Source: Cybelea sp963824595 (lineage in GTDB: Bacteria > Vulcanimicrobiota > Vulcanimicrobiia > Vulcanimicrobiales > Vulcanimicrobiaceae). From it: a DNA stretch of 64,000 nucleotides. Each line of letters begins with the position of its first letter. The stretch's first letter is position 1. The notes below the pieces were generated by a model. It did not search any database, was not told the origin of the DNA, and worked only from the letters and a program-made list of their open reading frames with translations. This document shows, in pieces, positions 1-7,141 of the stretch. The position numbers were made by a program, and so were the translations under genes. The stretch is taken from positions 1 through 64,000 of the forward strand of contig CAWGPY010000010.1 of assembly GCA_963824595.1 (NCBI GenBank), written 5' to 3'.

Positions 1-484
1 GGCATAGAGGAAGGGGCCCGAAACCGGCCACCCCTGCTCGGCGATCGCCGATCACGCCCCGAAGCAAAAAAGCCAGTAAAACAAGGGGGTTTTCGCATCG
101 CGTTGCGATCGGGGCACCACGTGCAAACGTTGCAACCCCGTTTGCAAAATCCGCTACACGTCGAAAACGCTATATGGGATAGGCTCTTTTCCATCGGGTC
201 GAGCTGCATGGCCGAGCGGGTTGCATCGCGAGCCGAGCGGAGGCTCGTCGATCGGCGTGGGCTGCGCAGCCGCGGAACTTCTAAAACCGCTAAGCGCCGA
301 GCGCGATGCGGCTCGCGAGCACGGGGGCCGGGGTGAAGTGCCGGGGAGTAAGCTTCGTTCGGAAGATATTTGAACTGGGCCAGTAGTGACCCCGCCGTTG
401 GCTGACAGCTCTTGATCGCGGGCGTGTACGTGGAATGAAGTGCAGCCAGAAACAGAGCTTCGCGAAGGCTCTGATCGCCTGCAG
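1..484. other. Region without a recognisable gene
   Basis: I see no convincing gene here. One forward frame is open from base 1 to 336, but its translation is Arg-rich, has no family resemblance and reads like a shadow frame. No tRNA, terminator or repeat could be identified. The stretch lies upstream (to the left) of the accessory segment that ends at the tRNA near 4.4 kb, so it may be part of the same integrated element. Confidence 0.5.
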
Positions 485-1756
485 CTAGCGCGGCGTCGGA
501 AGCCTCGGCGATGGGCAAGGGGTTGGGGGCGCGTTTACGCCTGCCATTCGCGCGATCGGACCCGCGGGCACCTTCGCGGAGTCTCCAAAGGCGAAATGAA
601 TAAGCGCGACGACTTGCCCAGTGTCTGGCCGCGTAGAGAGGGCCCAAATACTGCCGTCGCGAGCGAAGGCGGGTTTCGACGCCCAAGTAATGCCATTCGG
701 AGCATCGGCTACCTGCACCCGATCATCGTTGGATACGCGAACGATTCTCTTCCCACGCATCATCCAGACGGAGCCGTCAGGTGCCATTGTCATTCCCAAC
801 CTTGGTATCGGCATATGCTGCCATGTAAATGGCGGTACAAGACGAGTGGTAATGGCAAGACCGTTGGGATGAACGTGGATGATTTGCGTCTTTGTCGTTG
901 CCCAAAGCGAACCATCGGGGCCAACGCCGTTGATCGGCGTCACCGGCCCGAAAGACGTGTCACTACCCGTTTGTCCCGTGGGCTGAGCGGGCGTTGGCAG
1001 TGACTCGCGTACAAATTGGGCTTGAGCGCGGGGCGGCTTGCTGGACAACTCGAAGAGTCTCGAACCCGTCGAGAAATAAATCCGACCGTTCGGAGACCGA
1101 AAGCCGGCCATGACGTTGGCGATAGGGCCGAGCATTGTATCTGTCTGCGCCTGAGGCGCATAGGCGTAAAAGGCTGTTTCCGTATTCTCGCCTCGTTCAA
1201 GCCATAATATGCCGTCAAGATCAGACCCGAGAAACCCCGGCTTGTAGTGGCTCACGAACGCGCCGCTGGAGCGCCATTGAAATGAAACGGAACCGTCTGA
1301 ACGTACGCCGCGAAGCGAACCAGTCCATTGGTCATGGAGAATCACGACGCTATCGAATGCCCCTATCATGTCGATCGGATCACCGGTGTGCCCGTAGCAG
1401 TCCTCGTATGAGGGCCAAAGGATGCTAATGCGGTTTCGGTTGATTCGGTATAAGCCTCCAAGCGTGGTTGCCACAATTACTGCGCCGTTTTCCAATGTCT
1501 CTACGGATAATACTCGATTGTCGTGGCCGAATGCGTCGTTCGGAACAACGGAAAGCAAACCGATCCTCGCCGTGCTAAATGGCGCACACGGGTCGTAGCC
1601 GGCCGCGCCGACATTATACACGGACGAGGGGATGGCGCAGGGGCGCGACGTGGTCGTGGGGCTTGAGGTCGGGACTGTCGAACCCTGTGCGCCAGCCGCT
1701 GTCACCAACAAACAGGCGCTGCAGAATCCATAAACGATCGTACTTACAACAGTCAC
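485..1756 (-). CDS. Secreted beta-propeller-like hypothetical protein
   Basis: The 423-residue protein starts at GTG. Residues 1-23 form a hydrophobic signal peptide ending in an AGA-type cleavage site, followed by a Ser/Thr/Pro-rich linker. The rest contains repeated blade-like segments with patterns such as 'PDGSVWMMR', 'DGSIWAL' and 'GPDGSLWAT', as in NHL, two-component-regulator or virginiamycin-B-lyase-like propellers. No catalytic residues were recognised, so I give no function beyond an exported propeller, possibly for binding. It lies in the low-GC accessory segment and its codon use is less GC-biased than that of the genes after 5 kb. The fold call is by pattern only. Confidence 0.6.
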   Translation of the reverse strand: MTVVSTIVYGFCSACLLVTAAGAQGSTVPTSSPTTTSRPCAIPSSVYNVGAAGYDPCAPFSTARIGLLSVVPNDAFGHDNRVLSVETLENGAVIVATTLGGLYRINRNRISILWPSYEDCYGHTGDPIDMIGAFDSVVILHDQWTGSLRGVRSDGSVSFQWRSSGAFVSHYKPGFLGSDLDGILWLERGENTETAFYAYAPQAQTDTMLGPIANVMAGFRSPNGRIYFSTGSRLFELSSKPPRAQAQFVRESLPTPAQPTGQTGSDTSFGPVTPINGVGPDGSLWATTKTQIIHVHPNGLAITTRLVPPFTWQHMPIPRLGMTMAPDGSVWMMRGKRIVRVSNDDRVQVADAPNGITWASKPAFARDGSIWALSTRPDTGQVVALIHFAFGDSAKVPAGPIARMAGVNAPPTPCPSPRLPTPR

Positions 1757-1972
1757 TTGCTCGCCTTAGCTTCCATGCCGTGATTCTCTCTGTCTAGTCA
1801 TTCGACGACGAGCAGCTTGATGGTGCGCCCACTGTACTAGGGCCGGCTCCAATCCCGGCCCGGGCGTTTGTAGCTAGCGGCATCTGCCTCCAAGTGTGCT
1901 GTAAGAATTCCCGCTAGGAAGAGCTGGAAGAGATTGTTTACTCCTACGCGTGTGGTCCGTTTCAAGGCTAAC

Positions 1973-1985
1973 GCCCCTTCGGGGC
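1973..1985 (-). terminator. Short GC hairpin after a stop codon
   Basis: GCCCC-GAA-GGGGC (minus-strand reading) forms a perfect 5-bp stem immediately after the stop codon at 1986. There is no clear U-tract, so it could be a weak terminator or just an mRNA-end hairpin. Confidence 0.25.
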
Positions 1986-2926
1986 TTACTTACAGTATCC
2001 ACTTGGCGATGCGTACGGTGGCGGAGCAACTGCGTCATCGATGTATGCTTTACGGATAGCGAGCTCTCTCCGCACCACCTGGAAGAAGTAATCAGAGACT
2101 GCGAGGTTTGCTTTCTCGCTAGGAGCGTCGCACTGTGATGCGCGTTCGCCGGCTGCGCCAAGCGCCTCGACGGCGTTTTCGAGGTTTGCGCTCACTTGCA
2201 CGTACGGCGACGAGGGGTTGCCCGAACTCGGAAGCCCATCGACTCGATTCTGTAATTCTTTTGTCGCTGTTCCCAGTCGCCTAGCGTCTGACGGAAATCG
2301 CCACGCTCGACTAGAGCCGAGCGAAGAGAAACGTACTCATTTACTAGGTTCCCAAACAGCGCATTCGTTCGAGAGTCCGAGAGCGCGGCCGGGGCCTGAG
2401 ACCGGGCCATTGATTTCGTTAGGATCTGGATCGTTACGGGCGGCGACGCTTTTACGACGGCGTCTGCGAGGCTCCCATTTGCGATGATCGTGTAGCTACC
2501 CGGCCCGTCGAAGTAATAGCTCCACCACTGCCGCCACACTCGCGCGTAGCGCCAACCGTACGTCTGCAGTGCCGTCTTACCTGAAACGAACTGAGACCTG
2601 ATCATTAGTGCCGCGCCCCCTCCGTAAACCGGCTCCCAGTCACCCCGGACGTTCTTCACCGCGTTGCCTCGACCGTCTACGATCGTTAGTTCGGGTTTAT
2701 AATATATTCCGTGGGTGCCGGCCGCCATCTCGCCGGGGTTGATGATGATGAAGCGCATGCGCACGGTCTCGCCGACAACGTATGCCGGTCGATCCGTCTG
2801 GAGAAGGATGCTCAAGGTGTATGGCCGCTCCGCTCCAGCCGGGATCGGAAGACCGACGGCGAGTAAGACTGAGGCTATCGGCCCACAACCGACGACACGT
2901 AGCGCACCCAACCCCAAGCTCTTCAT
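1986..2926 (-). pseudogene. Secreted BsuPI-like (protease-inhibitor-fold) protein, frameshifted
   Basis: The 5' frame (2926 to 2192, 244 codons) begins with a signal peptide (residues ~1-32, ending 'PAGA'). A beta-sandwich segment follows ('DRPAYVVGETVRMRFIIINP') that resembles intracellular proteinase inhibitor/BsuPI-type domains, then a helical part. The reading frame degenerates to an Arg-rich end after ~2260. The -1 related frame is open from there to 1986 and encodes a natural-looking helical tail (NLENAVEALGAAGERASQ). One extra A in the AAAA run at 2259-2262 would join both parts into one protein of about 310 residues. This could be a real frameshift mutation, an assembly error, or two proteins. 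No function is assigned; the protein is probably exported. Confidence 0.5.
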
Positions 2927-3024
2927 TTGCCCATGCCTCCCCTACACACCAACGCATTGGCGGCTAACGACGTTCGGTGCGTGGCCGCAGTTCCCCCGGC
3001 CTCGGCCCACGCTACGAAGCCGCT

Positions 3025-4240
3025 CTAGAAGCCGGCTCTAGTGGAAAGGCGCATCACAGCCGCCTCTAGCTTCGCGATCGTCGACCGCTCCGATACGGTG
3101 CCTCGGTTCACGAACACCTTAACGGTCGAGCGGCTTACCTTCGCGGCTCGCGCTACAGTTGAGATGCCGGCTGCACGGATCTGTGCTCGCAATGCATCGT
3201 GGGTCTTTCGAGCATCATGATAAATGAGCGGATCAGTAGCACTGAGTTGCTCAGCCGTCAATTCTTCTTGGGTATCCGTTGGGTCGACGATGACCTCCTT
3301 ACCCATGTGCTCGATCGATGTGACGTGCACCGGACGCGGGATCGTGAGGCCGCGCATCGCGCCCAACGCTGGCTCGGTGCCGTCCGCGCAAAGGCGCTTA
3401 AGCTCAATTGAATGTGCGAGGCTGGCAACCACGCGTTGGTAGTTCTTAAAGATCGATTGCGAGGTATCTGCGAGGTACGGATCGACCGGCGCTCCGCAGC
3501 TAAGGCAGCGCCACCGTTGTTCTGCGCACCTCGCACGATCGCGATAGAGCATACACGACGGACGCGGCGCCTCGCAGCAGCGGAGCAGGCCCGGATAGAC
3601 GAGTTGCGCGACTGCGAGGAAGTCGAACGGGTTGCACGTCCGTTGGTAGTGGTCCATGAGCTTGCGAGTCGTGAGCGTCAGCTGCGAGGTCGCGGGCAGC
3701 TCCAACCACGCCGGCGCCTCGACAGGTAGGCCAAGCACCTCACGGATCGCATACTTCCACGCCTCGCTGATCCAGCGCCGCTCGCGATCGACCGGATACG
3801 GCGAGCGATATTGCCCGATCGTGTGCGCGCTCGTCTTCACGGGAACCGGCGTCCCGTCGTCGCCGAACACGAAGAGACAGTACGACTTCTCGCGCGTCCC
3901 ATAGAACCACACCTCGCGCCGCTGCCCACAGTCAAAGTTCTCCTTTTCGACCTTGAACGACGAGCCGTCCACGTTAAAGACCTTGAGCGCTGCGAGGTCG
4001 TTGAGGATCACACTAACCTGGGCCCACGACAACGCGCGCACCGCTCGGCGCTCATTGGGCAGCACGTAGGGACCATTAGTGCACGGCACGAGGCCGCCGT
4101 GTTCGGTGGAGACGATAAAGAGGGAATCAGTATCGCAGTAGGCGACCTCGCCCCCGGCATCGTGGACGAGTCGTTGCGCGGTCGCGAGCAAGAGCCTCGC
4201 GCCGGCCGTCACCAGCGCCGCGATCGGAAACGAGCAGAGC
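3025..4240 (-). pseudogene. Family-B DNA polymerase, 3' fragment with C-terminal HTH
   Basis: In translation, genuine similarity begins near 4238 with 'FPIAALVTAGARLLLA', followed by the family-B polymerase motif C 'YCDTDS' (4123-4140) and a KxY-type motif ('TREKSYCLF'). A Cys-rich patch (CCEAPRPSC ... CLSC) and a C-terminal helix-turn-helix ('ARAAKVSRSTVKVF') follow. Exonuclease and motif A/B regions that should precede this are missing: upstream DNA switches abruptly to an integrase remnant on the other strand. The frame stays open to 4374, but those extra residues are antisense to the integrase. Such polymerases occur on phages, plasmids and integrated elements. Whether it belonged to the protein-primed or primer-independent type cannot be told without the N-terminal part. 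Confidence 0.6.
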
Positions 4241-4242
4241 GG

Positions 4243-4377
4243 ACTATGGCGCTCGGGCACTCGTCGGTCGCGATCACCGCCGATATCTATGCGCACGTCG
4301 CGCCGGTCATGCTCCAGTCCGCCGCGAATCGGCTGGACGCGCTGATAGAATCTGGGCGGCAAGTGAGCAGGCACTGA
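4243..4377 (+). pseudogene. Tyrosine recombinase/integrase, C-terminal remnant
   Basis: The last 44 codons read 'TMALGHSSVAITADIYAHV', the C-terminal active-site region of phage-type tyrosine recombinases (LGHxx..T..Y.H, with the presumed nucleophilic Tyr in 'DIYAHV'), followed by a helical tail and a stop. No integrase-like sequence continues upstream: the adjoining DNA belongs to the antisense polymerase fragment, so a deletion or rearrangement joined the two at about 4238-4243. The remnant lies 54 bases from the 3' end of a tRNA gene, the usual place for an integrase next to its attachment site. This supports a decayed integrated element extending leftwards. Confidence 0.7.
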
Positions 4378-4431
4378 GCCGTGAATCCGGCCGGTTTGTT
4401 CCGAGTTGTTCCGAGTCAGCCCAACGATTCG

Positions 4432-4506
4432 TGGTGGGCCTGGTAGGATTCGAACCTACGCGCAACCAGTTATGAGCCGGCCGCTCTACCGCTGAGCTAC
4501 AGGCCC
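4432..4506 (-). tRNA. tRNA-Met (anticodon CAT)
   Basis: Read on the minus strand, the sequence folds as a cloverleaf. The acceptor stem is GGGCCTG/CAGGCCC. The D-arm is TAGCTCAGCGGTAGAGC. The anticodon loop is CTCATAA with anticodon CAT. The T-arm contains GGTTCGAATCC, and an encoded CCA follows the discriminator A. The loop context fits an elongator tRNA-Met, but a tRNA-Ile with lysidine-modified CAU cannot be excluded by sequence alone. The 3' half faces the integrase remnant, so this gene is the probable integration target. Confidence 0.93.
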
Positions 4507-4536
4507 GAGCGTGCGCTGTGTCTTTGACGGCTCGCG

Positions 4537-4635
4537 CTAATCGGCCCCTACCGAGACGTAGAAGATCCACGCGACGATCAGTAGGGCCAGCGCCACCGCC
4601 AGAGCGCAGGCGACCGCTTTGAGCGGCTTCGTCAT
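4537..4635 (-). CDS. Small single-pass membrane protein (32 aa)
   Basis: This short gene encodes a Lys-containing N-terminus (MTKPLKAVACAL) followed by one hydrophobic helix of about 20 residues ending 'WIFYVSVGAD'. Its ATG overlaps the stop of the preceding membrane-protein gene (GGATGA), which indicates translational coupling as the last gene of the copper operon. The family is not recognised; it may be a small subunit or stabiliser of the 369-residue membrane protein. The gene is too short for similarity arguments, so support rests on the overlap and composition. Confidence 0.5.
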   Translation of the reverse strand: MTKPLKAVACALAVALALLIVAWIFYVSVGAD

Positions 4636-5741
4636 CCGCGCAGCTCGACCCAGCCTCTCGCGCCCGAAAGGTAGAGCTGGCTCACGCACAGTCCCACGAG
4701 CCCGCCCTCCACAATCGCTCCGAACACGAAGCTCGCGTCCCACCAGGTTCCCCCCGCCAGCGGAACCGCCAGGGAGAAATAGGCGGCAAAATAGAGCGCC
4801 GGTACTGTGAAGGCCAGGAGGCGGAAGGCGTTTGCATTCCTTACCGACGGCCGGAGCTTCGCCAGAATCACGTCGCCGCCGAGACCGGCGATCGAGCTGG
4901 CAAGCACGACCAGCGCGAACTCGATGGTGTCGGTCGAAAGCTCCCCTCCTATCCACAGCTTTTCAGCGATGCAAATCACGGTTATGGCGCCGAAGTGCAG
5001 GCGCTTCCCGGAGACCAAGTAGAGAACTGCTGCGGAGAGCAGCACGCTCTGCCAAATGATAATGGCGATCTCGAGGGCCTGGCGATAGAACAGAAAAACC
5101 GAGAGCACGAATTGCTCGCTTGGAAATTGAGACTGCGCCAGAGGATGATCTCGCATGAGGGCCTCGGGATAGAAACCGTATTGCGTCACGAATTGCGCGA
5201 TTTCGAAGGACAGGCCTAGGCAAATCAGCATCGGAAGATCGTTTAGCAAATTCCGTGAGGTCGAACGTGCGAGGCCGCTTCGTACCGGACCGGTTATCAG
5301 AAAAAACAGACCCGTCAACAGGAAGAGATGCGGAGGGCTTAACAGCAGATCGAGCTGGTGCTCGAATCCGAAGAACGAGTGCCACACCGCGTCGAGCGCG
5401 CCTCCCACGAGCAATCCCGCTACCCCGAGAATGCTCTGCGGGTATCCGAAGGGAACCGCCTTCCAAAACGAACCATGCAGCCTGACCCTCACGACGACGG
5501 GTACGACGAGGACGAGCGCCGCGAAGACGGCGCCGGTATACAGCGTCATATGCCATGGGTTGATGAACGATTCCACCGCGAGGAAGAGATGCTGGTGCGC
5601 GTCGATGAACAAGCCCGTGACGATCCAGACGGCCGCCAACGTCACCATCCAGTCGAGCCACGTAGCGCGGTCACTCCGTCCGGACCTACCGCGCAAATCG
5701 ACCGGCGCGACGCCCGCCTTGGGCATAGGCTTAGCTTTCAC
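4632..5741 (-). CDS. Polytopic membrane protein of the copper locus
   Basis: This 369-residue protein has about ten hydrophobic segments. Two conserved-looking blocks stand out: 'DAHQHLFLAVESFINPWH' in the first transmembrane/loop region and 'AVWHSFFGFEHQLDLLLSP' followed by PHL. The His-rich loop motifs suggest metal or haem contact, but I know of no assigned biochemical function. From memory, proteins with the same 'WHxxFGxExxLxxLLSPxHL' signature occur beside YcnI and CopCD genes in Actinobacteria. It follows the secreted His-motif gene by 27 bases and overlaps the downstream 32-residue gene, so it belongs to the same operon. A role in copper trafficking is inferred from context. Confidence 0.7.
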   Translation of the reverse strand: MKAKPMPKAGVAPVDLRGRSGRSDRATWLDWMVTLAAVWIVTGLFIDAHQHLFLAVESFINPWHMTLYTGAVFAALVLVVPVVVRVRLHGSFWKAVPFGYPQSILGVAGLLVGGALDAVWHSFFGFEHQLDLLLSPPHLFLLTGLFFLITGPVRSGLARSTSRNLLNDLPMLICLGLSFEIAQFVTQYGFYPEALMRDHPLAQSQFPSEQFVLSVFLFYRQALEIAIIIWQSVLLSAAVLYLVSGKRLHFGAITVICIAEKLWIGGELSTDTIEFALVVLASSIAGLGGDVILAKLRPSVRNANAFRLLAFTVPALYFAAYFSLAVPLAGGTWWDASFVFGAIVEGGLVGLCVSQLYLSGARGWVELRG

Positions 5742-5768
5742 GATGCGGCCTGCATTGCGACGAAAACG

Positions 5769-6650
5769 TCAGCTCACCGTGATGACGAAGGGAGCGACGT
5801 ACAACTCATTGCCGCCCTTGAACTGCAACCACAGCTTGTAGATCCCCGGCTCGCGGAGTGCAACGTGGAGCGCCATGTTCGGCGACGACGTCGCCGAACT
5901 CGGCAGCTGCGCCATTGTCATATCGTGCTGTGCGGCCGCGCTCACGTTCATTACGCCCATATCGTGCGGCCCGCCGCCTCCGGCCGCGAGCGGCACCGGA
6001 TGGGCGTGGACGTAGCTGAGATCGCTCGAGTTGATGAAGACCGCATGCGCCAATGCGCCGAGGTACGGGTGGAGGTCGCCGGCGGGCTCGCCGTCCTTCG
6101 TTATGTGCACCGCGAGGCGCGACTCCTCCGCGGCCGAAAGGGCATTCGACGAGATCTGCACTTCGTACGGCCCCACAATCCGCGTCGTGCCGCGTTCGCT
6201 CAAGTCGCGCGAAGCCGCTGCTCGACCACCTAAGTCGATGTCGAAGCGAAAAACCTGCTGGCCGGCATCGTCCGGCTCGCCGTCGATGTAGACGTGGTAG
6301 CGAGCGGGGAGCGGAAACATTTCGTCCAGCGTAAAGTGCCCGTCGGCGCCAAGCTGGGGATGTACGTGTAGGAACGTTCGAAAGTCGTCGCTGACGATGA
6401 TCATATGCAAGTATTTCGTCATATCGACCCGATACGTGCGAATCGCCGTGGAGGATCCGCTTTGCGTCATCCATGTAACCAGACGCCTTGCGAGCGAATC
6501 GCTTCCCAGCGGGCTTGCGACTAAATAGGCGCTGGTTCGTGCCGAGCGGCCTTGGAGCGCGAACACGCCCCCGATCGGCTCGGCTGCGGCTACGGGAAGC
6601 ACGAGCGATATTGCAACCGCCCCAAACAGCAAGATGCGACCCATTTTCAT
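5769..6650 (-). CDS. Secreted His-motif (HVHP/HAHP) protein, putative periplasmic metal binding
   Basis: The 293-residue protein has a signal peptide (residues 1-23, ending 'PVAAAE') and two related beta-rich halves. The first contains 'FLHVHPQLGADGHFTL', the second 'LHPYLGALAHAVF' and 'YVHAHP'. A His/Met-rich stretch (HDMGVMNVS ... QHDMTM) precedes the last strand. His and Met clusters of this kind suit copper binding outside the cytoplasm. The start ATG overlaps the stop of the YcnI-like gene (ATGA). The position within an operon carrying CopC, CopD and YcnI domains supports a copper role; direct function is inferred. Confidence 0.7.
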   Translation of the reverse strand: MKMGRILLFGAVAISLVLPVAAAEPIGGVFALQGRSARTSAYLVASPLGSDSLARRLVTWMTQSGSSTAIRTYRVDMTKYLHMIIVSDDFRTFLHVHPQLGADGHFTLDEMFPLPARYHVYIDGEPDDAGQQVFRFDIDLGGRAAASRDLSERGTTRIVGPYEVQISSNALSAAEESRLAVHITKDGEPAGDLHPYLGALAHAVFINSSDLSYVHAHPVPLAAGGGGPHDMGVMNVSAAAQHDMTMAQLPSSATSSPNMALHVALREPGIYKLWLQFKGGNELYVAPFVITVS

Positions 6651-7141
6651 TGCTTCGTCACCTTTCTGGGCGCCTTACAGGCGCCCGGCCGTATGACCGT
6701 AACCGAATGCGGCGTATCGGCATTCGCCGGACCCGTCCAGCCGACAATGGTGCGGTCGTCGTAGTATTGCCAGGCATCCCAGTTGACGGTCCCGGCATTT
6801 TTTGGCGTGGCCGCAAGGAATGCGAACTCGTCGAATTCGTGCGGTGCGAGCTTGCCCGTCCACGAGATCTTCGTAACCACACCTTTTATAGTCTCCAGCG
6901 CGAACTGCCACCCCGTTTTTGGCTGCACGGCGACGACGCGCACGCCCTTGGGAATCGCAAGGTCGACACGAACGGTATTGGCCGGCCGCTCGACGGGAAC
7001 GCGTACCACGAATTTTGCAAAAGCACACGCACGCGCTTGAGTATTGTCGGCGTCGGGATAAACGCGCACGTGAGCCGCTACGGGAATCGCCCCGGCGGCA
7101 AGAGCGACCGTCAGTACCATACTTCGAAAGCGCATCGGCAT
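6647..7141 (-). CDS. YcnI-like copper-binding protein (DUF1775)
   Basis: The 164-residue protein begins with a signal peptide that ends 'PVAAHVRVYP', so the mature N-terminus would carry the His typical of DUF1775/YcnI copper-binding domains. The domain shows the expected 'AKFVVRVPVERPANT', a Trp in 'KTGWQF' and 'FDEFAFLAATPKNAG'. The usual C-terminal membrane anchor is absent; the protein ends soon after the domain, so it is probably soluble or surface-associated. The ATG at 7141 overlaps the stop of the upstream CopC-CopD gene by one base (TAATG) and its own stop overlaps the next ATG, so it is translationally coupled on both sides. Confidence 0.85.
   Translation of the reverse strand: MPMRFRSMVLTVALAAGAIPVAAHVRVYPDADNTQARACAFAKFVVRVPVERPANTVRVDLAIPKGVRVVAVQPKTGWQFALETIKGVVTKISWTGKLAPHEFDEFAFLAATPKNAGTVNWDAWQYYDDRTIVGWTGPANADTPHSVTVIRPGACKAPRKVTKQ

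Noticed and set aside
1..336. Open forward frame from the window edge
   Set aside because: No family resemblance, no ribosome site and Arg-rich shadow composition; kept as an unassigned region.
3656..4377. Longer integrase gene on the plus strand
   Set aside because: Only the last 44 codons resemble an integrase; upstream the frame is antisense to the polymerase fragment.
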